Shown in pieces: positions 53,401 through 61,615 of a stretch of DNA of 64,000 bases; position 1 is the first letter of the stretch, and the number at the start of each line of letters is the position of its first letter. Origin of the DNA: DATFVA01 sp963743325. Lineage in GTDB: Bacteria; Bacteroidota; Ignavibacteria; Ignavibacteriales; Ignavibacteriaceae. A model generated the notes under the pieces. It ran no database searches. It was not told where the DNA came from and worked only from the letters and a program-made list of their open reading frames with translations. Location of the stretch: NCBI GenBank assembly GCA_963743325.1, contig CAVUOZ010000008.1:310001-374000 (forward strand), given 5' to 3'. The translations under genes were made by a program, and so were the position numbers.

Positions 53401-53763
53401 TCAGGCAGCGGCAGTTAAAAGTTCTTTATCGATTATTTCTTTAATATTGTTTTTTGGTAATGCACCGACTGCCATTTTAGGCTGACCTTCAACGGGTACA
53501 AAAAGAATTGAAGGGATACTCCTTATCCCGAACATAGCTCCCAATTCCTGTTCCTCATCAGTATTTACCTTATATATATTTATCTTACCTTCATATTCAT
53601 TGGAAAGTTCATCAAGAACAGGTCCAACCATTCTGCAGGGACCGCACCAGGGTGCCCAGAAATCAATTATACACGGAATATCACCTTCAAATTTCCATTC
53701 CTGGTTTTTATCGAAATCAAACACTTTGGTTTTGAATGTGTCTTTATTAAGCTGTACAGACAT
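53401..53763 (-). CDS. Thioredoxin
   Basis: The 120 residues carry the active site WCGPCR (Cys40, Cys43) in the classical FWAPWCGPCRM context, the cis-Pro in IRSIPSILF, and normal length (a short N-terminal extension only). It is the last gene of a five-gene cassette on the - strand (rhodanese, DUF6132, DUF2892, DUF302, thioredoxin). Its likely role is reduction of protein disulfides or of sulfur carriers from the rhodanese. Confidence 0.93.
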   Translation of the reverse strand: MSVQLNKDTFKTKVFDFDKNQEWKFEGDIPCIIDFWAPWCGPCRMVGPVLDELSNEYEGKINIYKVNTDEEQELGAMFGIRSIPSILFVPVEGQPKMAVGALPKNNIKEIIDKELLTAAA

Positions 53764-53793
53764 CTGTCTTCTCCTTTTTACTTTATTAAATTG

Positions 53794-54177
53794 TTAAACA
53801 GCTTCGTAAACTCTCTTCATTTTGCTTTGTACTTCTTCAGCAACGGTTTTCAGTTTATCATTATCAATTAAGTGTGTCATAATCATCGGGTCGAAAAAAG
53901 AAACCATGGTGTTGCTGTTCTTTTCATAGACTATTACATTGCACGGTAATAAAAGTCCGAGTTGTTCTTCGCTTTGCAGTGCCTTATGAGCCAATGGCGG
54001 GTTGCAGGCACCGAGAATTATATATTTCTTAAAATCGACATTGATTTTCTTCTTCAATGTATCTTTAACATCGATTGACGTTAGTACTCCAAAGCCTTCT
54101 TTCTTTAATTCTTCAGTAACTTTTTCGACAGCCTCTTCATAAGTCATATCTACCTTCTTAGAAAATCCGTATTCCAC
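53794..54177 (-). CDS. DUF302 protein
   Basis: The 127 residues are a complete DUF302 domain (MEYGFSKKVDMTYEEAVEKVTEELKKEGFGVLTSIDVKDTL, then YIILGACNPPLAHKAL). No signal peptide. DUF302 proteins recur beside thioredoxins and sulfur-handling genes in many phyla, and may bind small ligands or redox partners. It is 30 bp upstream of the thioredoxin gene. Confidence 0.88.
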   Translation of the reverse strand: MEYGFSKKVDMTYEEAVEKVTEELKKEGFGVLTSIDVKDTLKKKINVDFKKYIILGACNPPLAHKALQSEEQLGLLLPCNVIVYEKNSNTMVSFFDPMIMTHLIDNDKLKTVAEEVQSKMKRVYEAV

Positions 54178-54234
54178 TTTATCTCCTGATCAAATTGATA
54201 TTATACTTTAAAAACAAATTGAATTATGTGACAA

Positions 54235-54447
54235 CTAAACTGTTTTTTTTTCTTTTAGGGTACTGATACCCAGTACTTTATATATTGGACAAAAGCTGAT
54301 CACTCCGGTTGCCAGGAATACAATAGCCAGAATTCCGAGCACTATTCCTGCAGCTCCTGTCAGTATTCCGCTAAAAATTAAGAATGCAAATACAAGTGCG
54401 AGAATTATTCTGACTAACCTATCAATTGAATGCAGATTCTTTTTCAT
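54235..54447 (-). CDS. DUF2892 (YgaP-like) membrane protein
   Basis: The 70 residues have two membrane helices and the DUF2892 pattern HSIDRLVRIILALVFAFLI ... GVISFCPIYKVLG. In E. coli YgaP the same domain is fused to a rhodanese. Here it is separate but only two genes from a rhodanese (54661), which supports a joint role. It may pass sulfane sulfur or ions at the membrane. Confidence 0.85.
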   Translation of the reverse strand: MKKNLHSIDRLVRIILALVFAFLIFSGILTGAAGIVLGILAIVFLATGVISFCPIYKVLGISTLKEKKTV

Positions 54448-54481
54448 TTCACAATTCCTTTTTATTTACACACAATTAGAT

Positions 54482-54691
54482 TCACTTTTTTTCATTTGGT
54501 TTCCAGGATGTAAAAACCGCACCTATAAGGGCACCATATGCCGTGCTGAGCCAGGGATTGCTGGTAATTGCACATTTGCCTGTAACACATCCTATATAAT
54601 TATAATAAAGGAAACCTCCCAGTGCGCCTAAGGCCAATGGCAGTATCCTTTTTGTCCATTTTAAGACTGCTTTTGATTTCGATAATTCCAT
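54482..54691 (-). CDS. DUF6132-like small membrane protein
   Basis: The 69 residues start with a short basic region, then a membrane hairpin with GALGGFLYYNYIGCVTGKCAITSNPW and a second helix STAYGALIGAVFTSW. The Cys-x4-Cys in the loop is the hallmark of the DUF6132 type. Its start lies inside the rhodanese gene (31-bp overlap), so the two are translationally coupled. Possible role in thiosulfate or sulfide handling. Confidence 0.72.
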   Translation of the reverse strand: MELSKSKAVLKWTKRILPLALGALGGFLYYNYIGCVTGKCAITSNPWLSTAYGALIGAVFTSWKPNEKK

Positions 54692-55056
54692 TCAGTTATT
54701 CCTCCCCTGAGATTTGATGCATTAAAACCATGCTTTTTTAGAAATACGGCTGCATTGAGGCTCCTGTTTCCGCTCCTGCAGTAACAGACGATTTCTTTGT
54801 TCTTAAATTTTTCAAGTTCAGACTGTCTCTTTCTTAGCTGATTCAGGGGTATATGGAGAGAGCCTTTAATATGTCCGCGTTTTCTTTCAGGTTCGGTTCT
54901 TACATCCAGAAGGAGAATATTATTTTGAGTCTTCAGCCTTTTACTTACGTCACCTGCATCAAGATGCGTTATTTTCCTGTTATTTAAAAACTTTCGCAAA
55001 TAAGAAAGCAATACCAGGGCAGCAAAGACGTATAAAATTATTTGTCCGGAACTCAA
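54661..55056 (-). CDS. Membrane-anchored rhodanese domain protein
   Basis: The 131 residues have an N-terminal membrane helix (about 5-20) and a rhodanese domain with the active-site loop C93-RSGNRS (CYCRSGNRSL) and DVRTEPERKRGHIKGSLHIPL. A second Cys (91) next to the active loop could form a persulfide relay. It is the first gene of the sulfur-redox cassette. The enzyme would transfer sulfane sulfur to thiol acceptors such as the thioredoxin at the end of the operon. Confidence 0.88.
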   Translation of the reverse strand: MSSGQIILYVFAALVLLSYLRKFLNNRKITHLDAGDVSKRLKTQNNILLLDVRTEPERKRGHIKGSLHIPLNQLRKRQSELEKFKNKEIVCYCRSGNRSLNAAVFLKKHGFNASNLRGGITEWNYRNQKQS

Positions 55057-55273
55057 GTTAACTCCGTTAAGTTTATTCAGAAAAACAAAATAGATGATTA
55101 ATTTAAACAGATATAGGATTCAATACGAGGTAAAAAGTTTCGGGAGCTTTTACTCTTTCCGGTGCAGAACTGATATTCATTTTGTTTAAAAAATGAAGGT
55201 TTTGACAAATTCGTATTTAAACTATTTATTTCAGGATAGGATTTTATCTCTTTATTAAAAAGCAGGATTCATC

Positions 55274-55588
55274 ATGGAACACTTATTTGTTTCATTTAAA
55301 GTGAAAAAGAATAAAGTGGATGAGGCAAAAACTGCAATCAGGAAGTTCGTCGATGAAATCACCAGGAAAGAACCGGGCACGATTCTTTACAATTGTTTCC
55401 AGGAAAAAAGCGACAGCACATCTTTTATTCACATAATGACTTTTGAAAGCGAAAAAGCGGAAGAGCATCACAGGCATACAAATTATGTGAAAGAATTTGT
55501 AGATCAGCTTTATCCAATATGTAAAACTCAACCCTTTTTTTCAGAATTAAATCTTATTTGTTCTAATAAATCAACTCAATTTAAATAA
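55274..55588 (+). CDS. ABM-domain (antibiotic biosynthesis monooxygenase-like) protein
   Basis: The 104 residues fit the small alpha-beta ABM fold (FVSFKVKKNKVDEAKTAIRKFVDEITRKEPGTILYNCFQE, then FESEKAEEHHRHTNYVKEFVDQLYP). Such proteins are quinol or heme monooxygenases or unknown. It is 18 bp before the GNAT gene and is probably co-transcribed. Confidence 0.82.
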   Translation: MEHLFVSFKVKKNKVDEAKTAIRKFVDEITRKEPGTILYNCFQEKSDSTSFIHIMTFESEKAEEHHRHTNYVKEFVDQLYPICKTQPFFSELNLICSNKSTQFK

Positions 55589-55606
55589 TTACTTAAAATA
55601 AGAATT

Positions 55607-56185
55607 ATGGCCTTAATAAAAACAGATTTCAGGTTTCAGCCTCTGACTTATGAAAGATGGAAAGATGTTGAAAATCTTTTCGGAAAGCGGGGAGCCTGCG
55701 GCGGCTGCTGGTGTATGCACTGGCGGTTGTCGGGCAGAGAATTTGAACAGAAAAAGGGTGAAGGGAACAGGGTTGCATTAAAGCGTTTGGTGAAGGGGAA
55801 GGCTCAAACCGGGATAATTGCATACGATCAGAAAACCCCTGTAGGATGGGTTGCCTTTGCTCCAAGAGAACAATATCCCAAGCTTGGAACATCAAGAGTA
55901 TTAAAAGAAGTCGATGATAAACCTGTTTGGTCTGTAGTATGCTTTTTTATTGATAAAAATTACCGGAGAAAAGGTTTAACCGTTGAACTTCTTAAGGAAG
56001 CAGAAAAGCATGCAAGGAAAAACGGCGCGAGGATTTTAGAGGGATACCCGATAGAGCCGAAAACGGAAAACTATGCACCTGTTTTTGCATTCACAGGACT
56101 GGCTTCGGCATTCAGAAAGGCAGGATTTACAGAAGCTGCCAGGCGTTCTGAAACAAGACCGATTATGAGGAAGGTGCTGAAGTAG
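55607..56185 (+). CDS. GNAT-family N-acetyltransferase
   Basis: The 192 residues have the GNAT core: VWSVVCFFIDKNYRRKGLTVELLKEAEKHARKNGA contains the acetyl-CoA loop (R-R-K-G-L). An N-terminal Cys-rich motif GACGGCWCMHWR identifies a subgroup widespread in Bacteroidota and Firmicutes. The substrate is unknown; small molecules are likely. It follows the ABM gene. Confidence 0.87.
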   Translation: MALIKTDFRFQPLTYERWKDVENLFGKRGACGGCWCMHWRLSGREFEQKKGEGNRVALKRLVKGKAQTGIIAYDQKTPVGWVAFAPREQYPKLGTSRVLKEVDDKPVWSVVCFFIDKNYRRKGLTVELLKEAEKHARKNGARILEGYPIEPKTENYAPVFAFTGLASAFRKAGFTEAARRSETRPIMRKVLK

Positions 56186-56302
56186 AACGCAAATAATTTA
56201 CAATGTTCAATTAACAATTTTCAATGTACAGTATCTCTAAGTGGTAATCAAAAATGAAATTTGAGTATTGGTTATTAAACATTTATAAATGCTTTTAATT
56301 CC

Positions 56303-57592
56303 TTAATGTTCAGTACTCACTTTTCTTTTCATATAAATATTATATAAAAACATTAATACAGCTGCTGCCAGGCCGACTAGTCCAATAATAAGGAAAACCA
56401 TATCGGGGCGGTGCTGATTTGTTGCGAATGTCTGGTAAAGCCATCCGCCGAATGTTCCGCCGAGCAGCCAGGCAATTGCGATGGGCAGAAACGCAAAGCC
56501 CTGGAATAACGCAGCCTGTCCTTTCGGTGCAAGGTCCGCCAGGTATTCATAAAACCTGGGCGCTTGTGTCTGTTCCCCGATAGAAAAAGTAAATATCATT
56601 GCGATGATTAACCCGAGTCCTATAGTTATACCAGCCATGGAAGCGAAGTAAAGCAGAAACCAGCTCAGGGCCGCAAAAATATATCCGATCATTATAGCTG
56701 TAGGGGTAGGAATTTTTTTTGTCAGTCTGTTAATGGGGATCTGCAATAGAATGATAGTCCATGCACCTACAGAAAGCACGATTTCAATCGGGGCATCGGG
56801 GGAGATATAATCTGAAATATAAAAAGGTACAACGATGAAAAATTCCCAGAAGACGATCCAGTAAAGTGCAAAGATCAGAAGAAAAATCATGAACTTTATA
56901 TTTTTTACTACTGTCCATAGATTTTTAATAACTGTTGAAAGACTCTCTCGTTCCTCTTTCAGTTTTAGCTCAGGTTCTTTGAAGATAAAGATTGCAACAA
57001 GGAACATTAATCCGCAGCTAAATGCAGAAACAAGATATACAAATTCGATTCCGAAAGAATCTCTTACAAGATATGCAAGGAAGGGACCTATAGCCGCACC
57101 GATATTAACAAGCCAATAGTAAATTGCATAACCAAGGGATTTAGAAGTCTGTGTAGTTGTAAGCGCAACTGTTCCGAGAACACTTGGCTTAATAAAGGAG
57201 CCGCCGATCGCAGTAAAAATTAATATTAATGAAAGAACCGGGAAGAGGCCCGATTCCGGGTACCAGCCTGAGAAGGCAGAAATCCCGGTTGAGCCGATAA
57301 GAAAATATCCTATGGCAAGAACAAAAAATGCGAATGTAAAAGCTTTTTTAAATCCGAATTTATCGGCAAGTGCGCCGGCAAAAATCGGGAGAAAATAAAT
57401 CAGTCCGCCGAATATAGAAGATAATTGTCCTGCCTCAACTTCGCTGAACTTCAGATGGTTCCTGAGAAAAACGCTCAGTATGGTTGCCTGTCCGTAATAG
57501 GCGAGTCTTTCGAAAAGCTCCATTCCGTTCGCAACCCAGAAGGATGTCTGGAATCCGGTTTTCAGTTTTTCAAATCTTGCAGTCTGTTCCAC
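56303..57592 (-). CDS. MFS transporter of the POT/PTR type
   Basis: The 429 residues form 12 helices. The N-terminal SFWVANGMELFERLAYYGQATIL matches the POT motif for proton-coupled oligopeptide transporters, and the segment GAALADKFGFKKAF-like (AGALADKFGFKKAFTF) is the MFS loop 2-3. IGGSFIKPSVLGTVALT fits helix 4. It lacks some E-x2-E-R features of classical POTs, so a peptide substrate is likely but not certain. It is monocistronic. Confidence 0.82.
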   Translation of the reverse strand: MEQTARFEKLKTGFQTSFWVANGMELFERLAYYGQATILSVFLRNHLKFSEVEAGQLSSIFGGLIYFLPIFAGALADKFGFKKAFTFAFFVLAIGYFLIGSTGISAFSGWYPESGLFPVLSLILIFTAIGGSFIKPSVLGTVALTTTQTSKSLGYAIYYWLVNIGAAIGPFLAYLVRDSFGIEFVYLVSAFSCGLMFLVAIFIFKEPELKLKEERESLSTVIKNLWTVVKNIKFMIFLLIFALYWIVFWEFFIVVPFYISDYISPDAPIEIVLSVGAWTIILLQIPINRLTKKIPTPTAIMIGYIFAALSWFLLYFASMAGITIGLGLIIAMIFTFSIGEQTQAPRFYEYLADLAPKGQAALFQGFAFLPIAIAWLLGGTFGGWLYQTFATNQHRPDMVFLIIGLVGLAAAVLMFLYNIYMKRKVSTEH

Positions 57593-58428
57593 AAATCTAC
57601 CTTTCAGAAAATTGATTTAGAAATTCAGGGAAGCACTTTTTCAGTATGCCGGTTAATAATAAAAATTAGCCGAAATATAAATAAAAAAGCATATTGATTA
57701 TAGGGACCGGATAGAGGAAAAAGAAAAAAGAATAAAGGGAAAAGTGAAGACAAATATCCATAATGTGCAAATAAAAAATGGATCAGGCCGGGAAAACATC
57801 GTAGAACCCACGTGCTCGCCTCGTCTCCGACAGGTCGGAGCGGGCCGGCAGGGGGCGGGGATTTACAAAAACCGGATATAGGAGAATGTTAAGGTTAATA
57901 CCTGACTTTAAGACGATAAACTTTATGTGTCGCCGCTCTGCGGCTTAAAGCAGTAACAATATCCGGTGTTTAATGTGTCAAGCTGAGAAACCACGTTGAG
58001 ATTAAATTATTGTAGAAAAACAATCCCCCAATCTTCGTAGAGTTTACCTACCTACAAGGCAGGGTTTACAAAAACGGAATATAGGAGAATTGGTGTTCAG
58101 GTAGTATTGGGTTTTCTGCCGCAGCTAGGCAGAGACCTTAGCAGATAAAATAAATCAATAAAAAAAACAGAGCTGCAGAGCAGCGAAACAAAAAAAGATA
58201 AAAGATTAAAGAAAAAAAATAAAAGTGAATAACAAAGAGCCGCGAAACTGTCTGGCGCAGACAGGTGCGCAGATAAAAAGTTAAAAATTTCAGACGGAGA
58301 CTGATCCGCCAGAACCAAAGACTGATTACTGTGGGGGGAAAATCAATCCGTAATTGCGGATTCAGGAAATCCGGCATAATATATCCCTAAAAAATGGTAT
58401 GCAATCCCGGGAAGCATTATTATATCGT
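57593..58428. repeat. Hairpin-rich intergenic segment with a direct repeat
   Basis: This 840-bp gap has perfect small hairpins (CTCCGAC-AG-GTCGGAG at 57825-57840; GCCGC-TCT-GCGGC at 57932-57944) and a 26-bp direct repeat with one indel (TTTACAAAAACCGGATATAG at 57863 and TTTACAAAAACGGAATATAG at 58065). It is more GC-rich than the neighbours and codes for nothing visible. It looks like dispersed intergenic repeats of the REP type or remains of old insertions. Confidence 0.55.
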
Positions 58429-59792
58429 GTTGGGTCATAATAAAAGGTAACCGAAGAATAATAAAAAAACATAATAATAAACAGGTTACCAGGGGGTAAA
58501 AAAAATAAAATATTAAGTCAAAAATGGGAAGTGTGAATGATTAAGTAAAACTTGAAGCTAAGCGAAGAGAGGCGTAGCCGAACGTAGCTTAGCTTCTGAG
58601 AAAATCTTAATAAAGTTTAAGGATATTTATAATTTTATTTTTCATTTTCTTCTGAAGAACAAAAGGATCAAGCGAGCTAAAGATTTTAGTAAGTTCTTTT
58701 TTACTTGTGGCTTTGATATGATCGGAAGCCAATAATCTCTGAAAAGGAGTCAGTGGGGAAGAGAACTTTTTGATGATCTTAGCCCCATCTCTTTTCTTTT
58801 CAATCAGTTTGAAAGAAGGGATAAAGAAGTTCAGGTAATATCTCCATTCGCCTTGGTAAAGGTCATTAAGCATATCTACGGTTTTAATTTTATCAAATCT
58901 CTGGTAACCAATAAACTGCCTGACGTGAGTCCAGTTTTTCTCTTCGATATGTGCGTTATCATTTTTCTTATACTCTCTTGAACGTGTATACTGAACAGGA
59001 TTTTTCTTATTTGTAAAATATTCCAGCAGCATATAATTAAGCAGCTCTCCACCGTTGTCACAGTCAAAGCCAAGAACCTTGAAAGGAAGTACCTTTCTGA
59101 TATTCTGAAGAGCATCAAAGACCCCGGCTCTGCCCTTGCCCCAGATGGCTCTCTGCTCTGTCCACCCTGTTGCAATATCGACTATGTTAAGGGTGTAGAC
59201 AAATTGTCCTGAGACAGAAGAGCCGCAATGTGCAACAGTATCAGCTTCAATAAAGCCTGGCTTTGACTGATCCCATTGGTTCAGTTTAATAGGGACTTGT
59301 TTCTTCAGCAAAGAACCCGGTTTGGTGGTCGAAAGTCCAAATTTCTTATACTTTGATCTGAGTTTTCTGAGCAATCGCTTAATTGTGCTTGGAGAGATTT
59401 CTCTTAGAAGCTTTACATCCTTTTCACTTAGATCATTTCTTCTGTGAAACTGGTAATATGGCAGCCATAAGGGTATAGCTGCTTTTAATCTTTCTGCACA
59501 GGCCAGGTTGGTTAGCACCCAAAGATCTTTTAAGAACTCTATGATAGCTTCACTGTAATATTTCCTGGGCCTTCCTTTTTTCCTGTTACGTTCACCTGGT
59601 TTTTTAGAAAGAAGCCTGATGGCATATTTTCTGTTAAAATTACAAACTGTACAAAGTTCATCAAGTATCAGTGATTTTTCTGTTTTTGTTGCCAGAAAAT
59701 ATCGTTTCCTGATCTCAATCAGATACTCTTTCTTTGCTGAATTGCTCATAGATAACCTTCAAAATTTTGGGTTACCTATATTATGACCCAAC
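58429..59792. mobile_element. Insertion sequence with DDE transposase
   Basis: Terminal inverted repeats GTTGGGTCATAATA (58429-58442) and TATTATGACCCAAC (59779-59792) are exact over 14 bp and continue imperfectly into GGTAACC. The length is about 1364 bp and the only gene is the transposase at 58607-59749. No clear target-site duplication is visible. Confidence 0.85.
58607..59749 (-). CDS. DDE (rve-type) transposase
   Basis: The 380 residues begin with helix-turn-helix-like segments (DELCTVCNFNRKYAIRLLSKK and KGRPRKYYSEAIIEFL). An integrase core follows with D in PGFIEADTVAHCG, D in LGFDCDNGGEL and E in KNDNAHIEEKNW (D-D-E), and a C-terminal PLTPFQRLL segment. This places it in the rve-type group (ISNCY/IS481-like); the exact IS family is not certain. 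It appears intact within well-kept inverted repeats. Confidence 0.85.
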   Translation of the reverse strand: MSNSAKKEYLIEIRKRYFLATKTEKSLILDELCTVCNFNRKYAIRLLSKKPGERNRKKGRPRKYYSEAIIEFLKDLWVLTNLACAERLKAAIPLWLPYYQFHRRNDLSEKDVKLLREISPSTIKRLLRKLRSKYKKFGLSTTKPGSLLKKQVPIKLNQWDQSKPGFIEADTVAHCGSSVSGQFVYTLNIVDIATGWTEQRAIWGKGRAGVFDALQNIRKVLPFKVLGFDCDNGGELLNYMLLEYFTNKKNPVQYTRSREYKKNDNAHIEEKNWTHVRQFIGYQRFDKIKTVDMLNDLYQGEWRYYLNFFIPSFKLIEKKRDGAKIIKKFSSPLTPFQRLLASDHIKATSKKELTKIFSSLDPFVLQKKMKNKIINILKLY

Positions 59793-59953
59793 GACCTTTT
59801 TTCTATCCCCTCATGGTTACCTTATTTATAGTCCAATGCGTATATAACAAAAATTATTTTTGGCTTTTTTATTTAACGCGGAACTTTTTAAATTAGCACC
59901 CGTCAAAAACAATTTACCAGGTATAAATTTTCATCCACTAATTCTGGATATGT

Positions 59954-60886
59954 ATGAATATTACGGTTGAGAATTTAACCAAACAATACGGTTCTCAGAA
60001 AGCAATAGATTCAATTTCCTTCGATGTAAAGCCGGGAGAAATCCTTGGTTTCCTCGGACCTAACGGGGCGGGCAAAACGACCACGATGAAAATTATTACC
60101 TGCTTTATGGCGCCATCAGGTGGTGATGTAAAAGTCGGTAATTTTTCTATTCACGATAACCAGGAAGAAATTAAAAAACAGATAGGTTATCTGCCCGAAA
60201 ACAACCCTCTTTATTATGAAATGCCCGTGCTTGAATACCTTAATTTTGTGGCGGAGCTGCAGGGAGTTGATAAGAGTAAAATAAAGAGCCGCATTGTTGA
60301 GATGGTACATCTCACCGGGTTAAATGAAGAAAAACATAAAAAAATAGGGGAACTTTCAAAAGGCTACAGGCAGAGAGTGGGACTTGCACAGGCTATGATT
60401 CACGATCCTGAAGTTCTGATTCTCGATGAGCCGACCAGCGGTCTTGACCCTAACCAGATAATCGAGATAAGAAAACTTATCCGCGAGCTTGGGAGAGCGA
60501 AAACGGTTGTTCTCAGCACACACATTCTCCCCGAAGTTGAAGCAACATGCGACAGAATCCTTATAATCAACAAAGGAAAAATTGTGGCAGACGGAACTCC
60601 CGACACGCTCCGCAAACAGGCTCAGGGAGAGGAAGTCCTGAAGGTGCAGATTGCCGATGCTGCAAACAGAGACCAGCTGATCTCTTCTCTTCAGAACCTC
60701 GAATCGGTAGGATTGGTTGATCCTGTGGCTGACGAACCCGGCAGTTTCATTATACAGAGTAAAGAGGGTAAATCATCACGCAGACAAATCTTTCAGTTGT
60801 GTGTTCAGAAAAACTGGATTCTTACTGAAATGACCCCCATAGAGACTAAACTCGAAGATATTTTCAGGGATTTAACAATAGAATAA
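59954..60886 (+). CDS. gldA: GldA-type ABC transporter ATPase
   Basis: The 310 residues carry Walker A GPNGAGKTT (about 36-44), signature LSKGYRQRVGLAQAM, Walker B EVLILDEPTSGLDPNQ and switch THI. A C-terminal extension (about 220-310) is typical of GldA. With the permease GldF and the partner GldG it forms an ABC complex needed for gliding motility in some Bacteroidota; the transported substrate is unknown. It is one base before gldF (60888). Confidence 0.87.
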   Translation: MNITVENLTKQYGSQKAIDSISFDVKPGEILGFLGPNGAGKTTTMKIITCFMAPSGGDVKVGNFSIHDNQEEIKKQIGYLPENNPLYYEMPVLEYLNFVAELQGVDKSKIKSRIVEMVHLTGLNEEKHKKIGELSKGYRQRVGLAQAMIHDPEVLILDEPTSGLDPNQIIEIRKLIRELGRAKTVVLSTHILPEVEATCDRILIINKGKIVADGTPDTLRKQAQGEEVLKVQIADAANRDQLISSLQNLESVGLVDPVADEPGSFIIQSKEGKSSRRQIFQLCVQKNWILTEMTPIETKLEDIFRDLTIE

Positions 60887-60887
60887 A

Positions 60888-61613
60888 ATGGCAAAAATCT
60901 GGACAATAGCAGCAAAAGAGCTGAGAACTTTTTTTGATTCCCTCACTGCATATATTCTTATTATTGTATTTCTGGGGCTGAGCGGATTCTTCACCTGGCT
61001 TTTCGGCTCGGATATATTTTTTATAGGACAGGCAACACTGCAGCCTTTTTTCTCGGTTGCGTACTGGACACTCTTCTTTTTCACTCCTGCACTGACTATG
61101 AGGATGATTGCAGAGGAGAATAAATCAGGAACAATCGAGCTCTTGCTCACAAAATCTGTAAGCGTCTGGGAGATAATCGTAGGAAAGTTTCTGGCCTGCC
61201 TGTTACTTATAATTATCGCCCTTGCATTGACGATTCCTTACTACATCAGTATCTGGTCATTGGGTCCTGTGGATCATGGCGCGGTATGGTGCGGATATCT
61301 CGGATTGATTTTAATGAGTATGGCATACATAAGCATCGGATTATTCGCCAGCAGCATTTCAAACAACCAGATAGTCGCTTTCCTGCTGGCACTTTTGATC
61401 GGCGTGTTCTTCCTGATAATCTTCCAGGTCCTGGCGGGAGATTTTACGGGAACAATCGGGGAGATACTGGATTATCTTACAATTAATAATCACTTCGAAT
61501 CAGTTTCAAGAGGTGTTATCGATTCGCGGGATATAATCTACTTCCTGAGTATTACATTTTTAGGCCTGGTACTTGCCGAAACAGCTTTATCAAAAAGAAA
61601 TATTGTTGATTAA
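60888..61613 (+). CDS. gldF: GldF-type ABC permease
   Basis: The 241 residues have six membrane helices, with PALTMRMIAEENKSGTIELLLTKSVSVWEIIVGKF as the ABC-2 conserved loop. It matches GldF in length and layout and lies between gldA and gldG (2-bp gap to gldG). It would form the membrane channel of the complex. Confidence 0.87.
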   Translation: MAKIWTIAAKELRTFFDSLTAYILIIVFLGLSGFFTWLFGSDIFFIGQATLQPFFSVAYWTLFFFTPALTMRMIAEENKSGTIELLLTKSVSVWEIIVGKFLACLLLIIIALALTIPYYISIWSLGPVDHGAVWCGYLGLILMSMAYISIGLFASSISNNQIVAFLLALLIGVFFLIIFQVLAGDFTGTIGEILDYLTINNHFESVSRGVIDSRDIIYFLSITFLGLVLAETALSKRNIVD

Positions 61614-61615
61614 CT

